Shown here in pieces: positions 38,540 to 49,466 of a stretch of 62,500 bases of DNA. The stretch is from assembly GCA_002005505.1 (NCBI GenBank), contig KV908342.1, forward strand, positions 733,442-795,941, read 5' to 3'. Within the stretch, counting starts at the first letter, position 1. Every line of letters starts with the position of its first letter. The stretch is from Botryococcus braunii (taxonomy: Eukaryota; Chlorophyta; Trebouxiophyceae). The notes beneath the pieces are model-generated. The model worked only from the letters and a program-made list of their open reading frames with translations, was not told where the DNA came from and searched no databases. The translations under genes and the position numbers were made by a program.

Positions 38540-39175
38540 AGTGGGGGGGGGGGCGCACGTTTCAATTGCGCACCGGGTATTCTCGGGGCGCTGTTGGGTA
38601 ATTGCGTTCTGCCATCCTATTTCTCCACGCACCCTTGTAAACGTTTCCCACGCGAAAACCGCATGTGCGTAGCTCGAAATTCTATGGGGATTGTATTCAA
38701 TGACGTTTGGTTCCAAAACCCTGCTAGGTACAGCATCATTCAAGAGATCAAAACGTGCTTAAGTTTGCAAGCTTGCAAAACGTTGACGATGAACACCAAA
38801 GGCCAGATACGGGGAGTTGCATGCAATTCCATAATTTACAATGTTATCAAACTTGTTTTGGGCACATGAATTCAATCAAACGCATGGGCCTGCGTTTAGG
38901 GCACAGGTCTTCTGCTAACCAATAACTATATAGCAAATCTCTGGGCAGTTGTGCATACCCTAGCAACTTGCACGGATGATTTTAGGTAAAATCCCAAGCC
39001 CAACCATGCTGCGGCCATGATAGCAAGTCCCTAAGAAAGGTTCATCTTGCAAGTGGTTACTACTGTGACTGCAATCATCCTATGCAACGAAAGACAGCGT
39101 CATAGCCATGCTGGCACAATCGCAGCATGAATAATCCTTCCCTATAGGAAATTAGCTAATCAGGACGACCACTTG
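36765..39175. other. No firm gene; repeats
   Basis: A frame at 37209-37440 (+) follows a CATTTGCAG acceptor and reads RFRHACERSLERWSSKDK to a stop; without a partner exon it stays a candidate only. 37840-38065 is made of degenerate CTGCGG-type units. AAAGGGCTGAT and ATCAGCCCTTT form a hairpin at 38067-38093. Confidence 0.35.
38349..38550. repeat. (CT)n(GCGT)n(GT)n microsatellite
   Basis: CT repeats to 38438, GCGTGCGT units to 38474, GT repeats to 38538, then a G run. Confidence 0.96.
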
Positions 39176-39178
39176 ATC

Positions 39179-39240
39179 AGGCAGACTTTTGACAGATATT
39201 ACATGACCTATATAGGTCAAAATATCTGTCAAACTCTGCC
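39179..39240. repeat. Fold-back element, about 60 bp
   Basis: GGCAGACTTTTGACAGATAT faces AATATCTGTCAAACTCTGCC, with an inner palindrome TGACCTATATAGGTCA. Only single-base gaps break the arms. Confidence 0.7.
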
Positions 39241-42200
39241 ATTATATCTCTTGAACTTTGCCATATATGGTGCGAGTCCCCCAACCTGATTGTAGTCATC
39301 TGAGCGGCAGGTTGCAGTTGCACTGGTAAGTGTACATTCGTCGCTCCATTGCATATGTGCACGACTCCAGAAATTTGTGTTTGTAGCTATTCTAGACCCA
39401 TGGACAATACTTGTGACAAGTCAACCTTTTCACTACCATCCACATAAGCCCGGGGATGGACATGGTCACAACGGTACTGCAACAAGTCGAACGACACAGT
39501 CACTTCATAAGCACGTGCACGAAGCTCACATCCGTATAAAGGAAGGTGCATGAAGCAACAATACCCGTGCACTCTGAGCAGCATAATTCATTAACTCATG
39601 AATTATGGTTGCTTCCTATCACGTATTACCGTCACCTTGCTATGCCAATTAAGCCACACATATCTTTCTATTCCAAGTAAGGCACATATGTACAGTACTG
39701 ATTTACACATACAGGGTGTTACACCCCTTGCTTGCCATGGCGGCGCCTACCATTGCATTGTTTTCGACCACGCTTTATGGCCCTAATTAGGTGCAGGGTG
39801 GGAGAACCACAGGATACACGATTCTAAGACCAGGCTGCGACGTTTACTTGCAAGGTTCCATACTGGTATGTTCAACGACCCCTCCTGAAAGCCGCGTAGT
39901 CCTACGACAGAAACGGCTATATCTTTTACGACCAGGACGTTTCCTATGCGTCAGAAATAAACGTGATGTGGTGTACTGACTGCCCATCCAAGCGTACATA
40001 GGCTTACTGCGAAGAGCCCTCAGCAAGTTCGACCTTCTGGCAGGTACAGCCACCTAACAAGAGACATTCTTGTGTGCTCAACACGTCCACACATCACATA
40101 TTCTCGGTTTTCAAGATTCAGTTCACCTGCTTGAAAGAAACTTTCTCATTCTTTGTTTAAGGTTCAGCAGCAAGGCTAGTATTCCAGACTACTACTCCTA
40201 ACAAACCTGGGCATAACAACCAGAGTCCATGCGCATGGTGCAGGCGCTGCAATGATGTGCTGGAAACAAGCTGCCCTGAATTACAGCCCGCAAGCAGGCA
40301 ACTTGCCTAAACTCCTACTCACAGCTTGTTGAGAGCAGCTCGCTATACCACACTCACTCACTCTGCGCTGTAAGACAACTTCAACCCATATGGTTCATGA
40401 CATACACTATACACTATAAAGTTGTGGAACAAACTCATCACCCCTCCTTCACTTGAAGCTTCGCTCAAAGGAAAGGCGACGTGGGTAGCTTCAAAAAACT
40501 GCTGCACCAAAAAGCATCCCAACACTGGGATGGGCTGTCGACATCGAGGGAAGTTATGACATCCGTGACATACGACACTGCCCATGGAGCTATCTGCTGG
40601 TCTCATGTCGACAAACGGATATACTTCTCGTCCACTTTTGTACAACTTTGGTCGACCCTTGACACTAAAACCGCTGGTGGTTTGCTCCTTAGCAAAAGCG
40701 CGTTCCAAATTTTCCAGCCAGGTTCAGCTGGCCTCCGTCAGGATCAACACCCACGCATGTGTCAGACATATGTTAACAAAACAAACCAGCACATTGCCTT
40801 GAGCTATAGCCACCGAGGAAACCGCAGTCCAGATCTAGGTACTTGCTCTCTTCTCTGTCAAACAAGGGCCCATCAGGCCAGGAAAAAAAGAGAGCGGGAA
40901 AAAAACCTAAAGTGTCTATGGCCGCGACAGAACAAAAGGGTGTCGAGTACCACATCGCCTCAAGTGTGCTCAGGCAGCCACTACCCCAACATGGAGAAGC
41001 TTCAGCTTGCTTACCAGGGGGATTCAGTGTAGCCAAAAATGCGGCCCCTTGTAGATGGGCATGTCTCCAATTAAGGGCGCTTGCCAGCCACCCCGCAGGT
41101 GGACAACCCTATCATACAAGGGCGCGGACTCTGCATTAGAGATGCATGCTTCTCCATCTCGACCAAACAAAAGTGGAAGTGGCTCGTCATCCTGGAAAAG
41201 GCGGCAACACCATACTCTCTGGTGACCAGCCAGAGCCTTTCATACCCCCATATTGGGTTCATTGGTGTAACCAACACACCCAGCACAAACAAGTGGCGCA
41301 TCGGACAGCAACAGGCTGCCGCATTCCAAATCCCATTTAGTTTATTAGTAACATGCCTTGACAAAACGTCTTGAACGGCAGCTATCCATGGGTATTCCAA
41401 CAGCTGGATCTCTGATTTCAAATCAGCGATGTCCCAATATTCACGATAAAACTACGAAATCAATGGTGCACCAACAACATGTATATCTCCGATAAGCCAG
41501 ACTGCTTTGACTCTACGCATCACCTCTTAAAACACCTCAGAAGTCGAGCACATCTGTATCCAGCTGGACAGAATCCTCTCATGACTGGAAAACTCAACAC
41601 CTAATTAGCAACTAGTGCCAGTGACTCTGTGACCAACTGGTCAAGGCTCGTTAAAGCTCAACGAGGGTGCCCGCCTCATATCCGTATTGAACAACATCCT
41701 GGCACGATTCATTCTGCCATATCTAATTTTGTTAAAAGCACCAGGAACATACCGTGGCCACGAGCTTGTCTACCACAACAGGAAACAAGAAACAGGTATT
41801 ATTTGTTGTAGAGCGGCAACACTTCCTACGTCCTACCCTAAAGCTATAAGAATTAAACGACAGAATCTTTGAGCGTTGATCTGCCCAACGAAAGCACTGA
41901 CCCTGTACAGGAGAAGGGCCGAAGATGCCCTTGAGGGACCATCTGTCCATTGCAATTAACAACTCCAGGTACCATGTGCACTATGATCCCACAATCCAAG
42001 CACACTTCCGAACTTAGGGAGGTGGCAGTCACTAGTACCGCAAACCTTCACACAAGCCATGGAAACTAGTGTAGACCGCTTTTGTACCACCAAACTGTTC
42101 ATGCCCACTTCTACCTGACTTCATTTCATTTCATGGGGCCAGAGCCCAAACAAAAACATGCATCACCTTGTCCAACTGTCAAAGAATTCACGGAAAGTTG

Positions 42201-42454
42201 AAAGCAAACATCCACTTAAGTGCCGCCAGTGCCTTTTTGTTGGGCTTCTCAACCCTCCACACACATGCCACCGAGTACATCAAAAGTTGACCTGCTTGAA
42301 CTTGCCATACATAGTACATAGCCGAATCCCATTGCCATTCCGTACCAGTGAAACGCAAGGGCGTGACCCCTCAACAAGCAAAGACCAGGGCATTTAAACC
42401 AAGTGGACAACCTCTCCGCTACAGTCTCCTGGCTTCAGAAAGCATCAAGCCAAG
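39241..42454. other. No gene seen
   Basis: Short ORFs on both strands (the longest about 180 codons at 40481-41032) show no domain, no signal peptide and no splice-compatible partner. No retroelement motif was found. Confidence 0.4.
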
Positions 42455-43015
42455 TCATGAAGCCACATCCACAGGTTCAGATTTTACGGGCACTTTGCCT
42501 TGTCCAGACGCTTGGCTGGATGCCTCCATGAGACGAATGTTGATCTGCACCCTCAAATCCTTCATGAGTTCCGTGTAAGAGCATTTGATAAAAGGGCGAA
42601 CTACTGGTGGTGCTCCATTGACCCCAACTGTTTAACATAAAACAGTCTGAGGTACTGCAATTGACTACTGCACCGCATAACAGTGTTTTTCCGTGTTTAC
42701 AAAACATGGCAGTCTCGCCCACTCTCCCAAGGCCATGAGTCCCTCTCCCTTAATTACCCACCCCTTCATGAGTTGCGGGTATCAACAATCTTCCATTTGT
42801 GCAGAGACCGCAAACCCCAAATCTCCATTTGTCTCGGGTACAAACACTGCGACCCTCCCTTCACGATTCTTTGAAACCTAGACTGCAGGAAGAGCTTCAA
42901 CGAAAGGCGGTCAAAGTGAAAACTTGTTTACCCATGACTCGCTTCCCTCCGCCCCCCCCCCCCCCCCCCCGCGGTGTCCACCCCCTCTCTCTCGGGGCGC
43001 ACGCTCACGCGCATA

Positions 43016-43067
<52 letters not shown>

Positions 43068-44284
43068 GGAGGGGGGGGCGCGAGCATGTGTGTCCCACCC
43101 TCCCATATCTCTCTCCCCTCTCTCACACCCACACACAGGAGCACCCATTCCACTCGTACTGCCACCGCCGTGTCTCCTCTCCAGCCGTTCATTACTCTGC
43201 CCTCAAACCAACGAGCACGAATGTAACCAATTGCCCTACCTCTAATGCTTTCCGAACAGCCGCTAGCTCTCCTCGCAGACGCATATTCTCATGAGCGGCA
43301 CTTGCCCACTTGTCCCTCATATCACCAAGTTGCTGAGAAATAAAGTGTTTTTCTTTCTCCACTTCATTGCAATGTAGTAGCAAATTTTGATTTTGTGTTT
43401 GGATGTGTTGTACCTGCACAACAGCTCCAGCTGTTAATGGAGATTTGGTCAATGTGAACCAGACAAAGTTCGAGGCTGCCAGTCCTCTCACCTACCCATG
43501 TAGCATACTACATAACAATGGACTACACACCAGCAGTCTGACAACCAGGAGAAGCCCTGCCACGCAATGACAGTACAAGATCTGCGCTGGATATTGTGGC
43601 AGTGGCCCTAAACAAAACAGCTCCACACAAGCATAAAGAAGTTGAAGTGGGAAAATACAACTTGACAATCACATGCAGATGGACCAAATTCTTCAGGTTC
43701 AAACGAACTTGCAATGCAAAACCGACATATACCACACTGTGCCTCAGCTGAGCCAACATGTTAGAATTTCATTGGCCTTCTATAAAAATCCCAGAACCAC
43801 AAACACACGTAGGTCTGTTCCTAATCAAGGCCTCAAAAAATGGGGGGAAAACCTTGAGAAATGACAGCATCAAAGCATACCTTAATCTGGAGCTCCCCAA
43901 GATGATCCTGCCGCTTTTGTCTCACACGGCGGGCTGACTCTCGGTTTGCAATCCGGCGCTTTACACGGCGACGTTCTTCCTCAGTCAGGGCCGGCGAATT
44001 TGGGTCCCCCTTGTAGGCAATAGGCCGGCCCACCTTCTTTCGCTCTTTCAGAGTCTGCAGACACACTATCATAGTCAGAGTGGGGTGCCAATTACACTGT
44101 GTAATCACAGAAAATAACAAGACTGACCCTGGCTTACAAGGCCACGACTGTAAAGCAAACAAAAGCTAATCCCCTCCAAAAACAAACACGGGGGGAGGGA
44201 TACGAGGAGAAGGGGGGGGGGAGAGGGGGGGCAGCGTCAGCCCCATTGCTTTGTGCATATGCCCGTTGAGCCCGCACCCGCACC

Positions 44285-44324
<40 letters not shown>

Positions 44325-46306
44325 TGCACACGCACACACACATGCACACGCACACGCACACACACACACACACACACGCACGCACGCACGCACACACACA
44401 CGCGCGTGCCCACACTCTACTAAAGCGCAACACTTGTGGATTTTCCGCAAGTCGAAACACTGGTTTTGCTGAGGTCTTTTAAGTAAAGCATGCAAACGGG
44501 CCAGAGCGTGGCAGACCATACCTTATCCTTCCCATCCTCTCCATCGCTGCCGAAAGTTGGCACACTGCGAAGAGTCGGAGCCCTGCGCATTCGCAAACTA
44601 CGACGCCGTTCAAACTCCGGCTGAGTAGTGAGGTCATAGTCAGTATCGCTCCCATCTAACTGCAGATCCAATGCCTCTGAACCATCTATCTCCCCTGGAA
44701 AACCATCTTCCAGGAGTAACAGCTCCGATGGGACCTTTGCAAATGCTCCTGATGCACAGGCAACCTGATCCTGCAATCCCACAGAATCACTGTGAAGAAC
44801 CTAAAAAACTGAGCAAGCAATCTATAAGACAGGATGAGGCAGACAGGATTTTGCCTCACTTTATCCCAAAGCACCAACCACCTCTGTAGAAATTGCACAA
44901 CAACAACAACAGCAACAGCAGCAGCAGCAGCAGCCACCACCAGCACAACCACAACCACCAAGTCGATGGTTTGCAGCAAGCACCAGATTAGGCAAATGCG
45001 CATGAAGAGTGTTTTTATTATAACAGCAAAACAGCTGAATGTGGAGACCAGGTCTTATCACATAAGAATGCAAGGAAATTTGAGCTGTGGAAGCAGCAGC
45101 ACTGCTCCTCCAAAGCCCAAGGTGCTGATTGTGACACACCACCTGCAGTCCGTACAGAGAGCAGCTGACTCGTTCCCCAGCTGCAATGACAGCCAACGGA
45201 GGATACCACGAGACGAGACAGAAAAAAAGGCGAGGAACATGTACCAGGAAAGTACAATGGCTAGGAAAAGAAGTACCATCTTCACGTGTAGCCCTTTTGG
45301 GCTCACAGCTGTGTAATGGCTAGGAAGCAAGTGCCAAGAAAGTACAATGGCAAGGAAGAAAAGTACCATCTTCAGGTGCAGCCTTTGGGCTCACAGGTGC
45401 CCCCACACCTCAATACCTCTGAAGACAGTTACATCGACCTCGTCACCTTCGATGTAGATGCAGAGCCAGAGGTACTTAGACCCTTGGCTTCATTCCTGCA
45501 GAACTCAGATCCACTTGCAGACTTTCGTGGGTTGAACCTCAGGTTCATGTAGACCAACCCCACGGCCAAGAGCCTGACTGGAAAGGCACAACGGTAACTC
45601 ATTCAGTCCTACATGACAACCAGCGCCCCCGCGAATGCACTTGCCATGAAATGCATTCAGACCCTCGAATTGTACACATCTTAACATTCATAATAGTTTA
45701 TATACTTGCGAGAAGTCACCAGAAACCTCCAACTGCAAGCTTCCAAAGCTGAACCCCTTAAACACATATGAAATACTATCTATGCAGAAGCAATAATTAT
45801 AATTGCGCAACAGAATTGCGAGGTGGAGTCAGAATGTAAGGAAAGATCAGAACGTAATGTAACGTAAGGTCAGAAACCTTAAGAGAAGAAGCCACATCCT
45901 GTGGCTCCTTGACCACCCTTCTCCTACTACAGAAACAACAGACTACTGCAAGCCATAACCTCAAGAGACTACTGAAAGAACTGCAGAAACTCGAGAGCTG
46001 ATCACACAACAGCACCATCAGCATCTGCAACATCCCATTATGAAAAAATAGGAAAGAGCCAAAGCATGAAACGCTCTTTTAAATTCCTGCAGCAGTCCAG
46101 GAACTGAACCAACAGATACAAAAATCTGGGAACTGATGGGCCCCTCGGCAGAACCATGCGTTAATCAGAATAGTGAAAAGCATACAATAAATACACCACT
46201 TCATGCACCTATCATTTGTTAAGTACCTACTTGGGCATGGAGTCCGTCCAAACCAGACGTGTTGATGGTCCTTCAGTTCAAACTTTTCAGATTCCGTACC
46301 ACAAAA

Positions 46307-46380
<74 letters not shown>

Positions 46381-46775
46381 CTGTGTGTGTGGATGTGTGT
46401 GTGTGTGGTGTGTGAAATATTAAAAAAAAAAAGGCCGGCCACAAGACTATCTCTCAACAACCATTATCCGGACACCCTGCTTATGGATCTGGGCACTTAC
46501 GAAGCAAGGAGTCGTCACCGTGCGTGTGGTATCCAGAGGAGGCAACATCTGTGTGGACGTCGAATTGAAAGAGACACTCACATCCGACATGATGCGATAC
46601 GCATCAGGCGTTACTAAGTCTTGAGGGACAGTTTTACCACTTCTGCTGTTTCCCATGAGGCCATCTTTAAAATCTGGCTTTTCAAGCAGGCCCTGCCTCG
46701 GTGTAAACTCGTCCATCAACCCCTTGAACCCTCCTTTCCCCTGCTGCGGAGATCCTTCGAGGTAAGATCCATCCC
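42455..46775 (-). CDS. bZIP transcription factor, five exons (5' exon tentative)
   Basis: Exons on the minus strand: 46716 (or 46775)-46519, tentative; 44770-44522; 44054-43881; 43413-43240; 42559-42455. Core introns are GT-AG and phase 0. The first exon ([20 protein letters not shown]) and the second (acidic, [20 protein letters not shown]) form the regulatory half. The third carries [10 protein letters not shown] and the full basic region [16 protein letters not shown] with the invariant N-x7-R. The zipper (HLGELQIK) continues after an intron as [20 protein letters not shown] in heptad register. A second coiled coil ([16 protein letters not shown]) follows, and the end is [13 protein letters not shown]. 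With the ATG at 46716 the product has 299 residues. It is a plant-type DNA-binding dimer that would recognise ACGT cores. The first intron join (1.7 kb, with a (GT)n tract) is the least certain, because its donor is GTGACG. Confidence 0.78.
43019..43068. repeat. (GT)n microsatellite
   Basis: Fifty bases of GT in the last intron of the bZIP gene (42560-43239). The same intron has a poly-C run at 42950-42970. Confidence 0.95.
44269..44405. repeat. (CA)n / (CGCACA)n microsatellite
   Basis: CA repeats interrupted by CG steps, inside the bZIP intron 44055-44521. Confidence 0.95.
44897..44962. repeat. CAA/CAG trinucleotide run
   Basis: (CAA)4, then CAG repeats and CCA/CAA steps. The plus strand has a short Gln-rich frame (Q11, then PPPAQPQPP), but it starts after a stop and has no visible partner. 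It lies in the long first intron of the minus-strand bZIP gene. Confidence 0.8.
46307..46407. repeat. (GT)n microsatellite
   Basis: About 70 bp of GT, then GTGTGGATGTGTG. It lies in the first intron of the bZIP model, about 110 bp from the tentative first exon. Confidence 0.95.
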
Positions 46776-48431
46776 CTGCATGGCATACGGTTATGCCGCA
46801 AACCCCTAGTAAGAGCCTTGCCCCGGGCGGGGGGGGGAGTAACAATCAGCAGGCAGGACCATTACAAGGAACAACCAAGCAGATACTAGACCATGACCAA
46901 TGACAAGACCAGAACATTAATCATTTTTATAAGAATATAGGCAGAGGTTTTTTGAAACGGAAAAATTCGAGTATATAACCCCAGACCACCTTTTGAATGT
47001 GAAAAGTGCTTGGGGCAAAAAACAACCTCCCTCGGTCAAGAAAGCATGCAAGTGAAATGGAAGTACCTGAAAATGGACCTTCCCCACCAGAAACTTTCTC
47101 CTGTTCACAATGATACACACACAGCTGCTCTTTAGACGATTTTTCATTCAAACGATAGACGGATATGCCCCTATATGTATCTAAGCTCGAACTCGCTCCC
47201 ACGAACCAGGCAGTTCAGACGCAGCGCCGGAAGGAGTCATTTATCCAATATTACAACCAAGAAAGTGGAAACAAGCAAGTCCTTCCCATAGATTCTAACG
47301 CTTTTATGCAGCGCACGACAAGCAGCACGTGGGCCCACCTCCCTGCCGACAGAGACAGCGTCTCCTTGCATTGCCACTGCCGTATCAGGTAGCAAAAAGT
47401 CTAGATTTCCAGAAAAAGAGCATATTCCCAGCGAAAGAGCTTTGCCAAGCGAGAACGCACTGCCCAAGTGAAAGTCTAATCCAAGTCCCATGTCCATCGT
47501 TACTATCTTCTCCCAAGCTCCTTGCTTACCCTGCCCACATAAAACCCCATTATTTCAGTACAAAAATACTTAGCCTGAAGTTTCAGACCAAATGGCACAA
47601 TATTTCACGGCAGCCTCGAGATCCTATACTTTCGCCTGCCACACCTACAACCAGCAGGACATGTTTAAAACAAGACTTCTGCACAAAACTGATGGATGAG
47701 TACCCAGAGCCGATAACGGCCATCACATCGCACATTCACCTGAAAATTGCAGACCCGCAACTGCAAAGAAACTAAACGAAACGGAGTGTTCCGACAGATC
47801 CGAAAATGCCTTGTGCCCTCGTAACCAACTGTAAACTGAAACCTCAGAAAAAAGATTGACTTTCACCACGAGTGCGATGCAGCCCTTACTAGAATTGTTC
47901 ACAGTTGTACGTGGAGCCGGAGATGCTAGCAGAATATGTGTGGCATCCTTGAGCCGTCGAGACCGTTAGGTGGATTCCGTCAGTAACGTCTAAGCACGTG
48001 CACATGGAGCACGTGTGGGACGAGAGGGGAGTGCGGCAGCGGCACACCCCGCCCCTCCCCCCCCCACACACACACACACCCACACACTTCTTCCCGGGCC
48101 GGGACCCCGGGCCCGCCTGTTGTAAAGGGCACTGTTGGGTCGGCTTCCCCCACCTAAAGGCAAGACGGACGTCCCACTTAAACCACAAGAGTACCTTTTC
48201 TGTAAACTTCTAAGTAGAGGAAGATATATGAGTTAGAAATGACCGTGAATGTGCATGTGGCAATAGCATGCATAAAGCACACTTTTTAGCACAAGCCCCT
48301 ATGCTGTCTCCCATGAGCCATTAGTAGAAAGACAATGCCACTCCCTCTCTCCTGCTGGTGAAAAATATCCCCCCTCTGCCACCCGTCGCTCCCCCCCCTC
48401 TCTTCCTCCCTCCCCCCTCCCTCTCCCCCCC

Positions 48432-48520
<89 letters not shown>

Positions 48521-48738
48521 CCCTCCCTCCCTCCCTCCCTCCCTCTTCAGGCCTCCCTCGCTCCCCAAGCACCCCGGCCCACAACTCCAACAGATTGTTC
48601 GAGGCCCACTTCGACCAACAGCGCTGGGGAACGTCATCAAGGAATCTGTACATAGCAACAACGATGCAAACCATGATTCACATTTTAAGCCATAAACTCC
48701 TGCAAAGTTCAACTTAATCCCACTAGTTTGTTGTTGGA
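46776..48738. other. No gene seen; (CT)n near 48430-48545
   Basis: This is the upstream side of the second bZIP gene. A G run is at 46829-46838 and short AC runs are near 48065. A CT/CCCT microsatellite covers 48430-48545. No exon was supported. Confidence 0.45.
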
Positions 48739-48743
48739 CGGCT
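48739..48743. repeat. Left target-site duplication CGGCT of the copia element
   Basis: CGGCT directly precedes the left LTR. The same five bases follow the right LTR at 55820-55824. Confidence 0.9.
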
Positions 48744-49446
48744 TGTAAAAGGTTATGGGCAGTGGCGTATCCTGTAAGCAAGCAGACAGGTCGTAAGTTC
48801 GTGCCTCTCCAGCTACAGTCCTTGACGACTGTCTGCTCTTTTAGACACATGCAACTGCATGAACAAGACTGGCATCCTTATGTGCCCAGTATCTTTCCAA
48901 ACCAGTTCAGTTACATGTTGATCTGTCAATGAGCATCTACACACGGATAAGCTCCTGACGGCTGAAAGCAAGTACCTTCCTATACTCAATCAAGACTCCG
49001 TCCCTTAGCTCTTTGGGAGACTTGATTGTCCACTAAGATGGTTCACTTACAAACAAGCAATCAAACATGAACACATTACCAATACACATCCTGCGTCACC
49101 GCACCTGTAAGCAAGCAGAAAGGTCGTAAGTTCGTGCCTCTCCAGCTACAGTCCTTGACGACTGTCTGCTCTTTTAGACACATGCAACTGCATGAACAAG
49201 ACTGGCATCCTTATGTGCCCAGTATCTTTCCAAACCAGTTGCTCGACTATGCGGTGATCGCAGCTTTAATAGTCCTTTCACGCTAACGCGTAATCTAAAT
49301 CAGATTGTACCTTATGTTCGAAATAGACCTCATCCGAACGTGTCTTGAGGTACCTTATGTGGATAGTGGACCCGTATCCTAATAATGTACATTTGAAGAT
49401 CACCTAAAGCACAAGGCATTCTATAATGTATGTTCACAACTCAACA
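48744..49446 (-). repeat. 3' LTR of the copia element
   Basis: Runs from TGTAAAAGGTTATGGGCAGT to CACAACTCAACA on the plus strand. It carries an internal near-identical duplication of about 137 bp (CCTGTAAGCAAGCAGACAGG to CTTTCCAAACCAGTT) at about 48770-48906 and 49105-49241. Confidence 0.95.
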
Positions 49447-49456
49447 CTTCCCCTTG
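49447..49456 (-). promoter_or_regulatory. Polypurine tract of the copia element
   Basis: On the minus strand CAAGGGGAAG directly precedes the 3' LTR start TGTTGAGTTG. It would prime plus-strand DNA synthesis. Confidence 0.8.
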
Positions 49457-49466
49457 CCTGCATGCT

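Noticed and set aside
40481..41032. 183-codon plus-strand ORF
   Set aside because: No domain, no signal peptide and no partner exon. Codon choice does not stand out.
44834..45552. Plus-strand exons (Gln-rich run; [21 protein letters not shown] at about 45400-45471) as a gene opposite the bZIP gene
   Set aside because: Acceptor and donor signals exist, and the second piece is protein-like. No phase-consistent chain or known domain was found, and the region lies inside the bZIP first intron.
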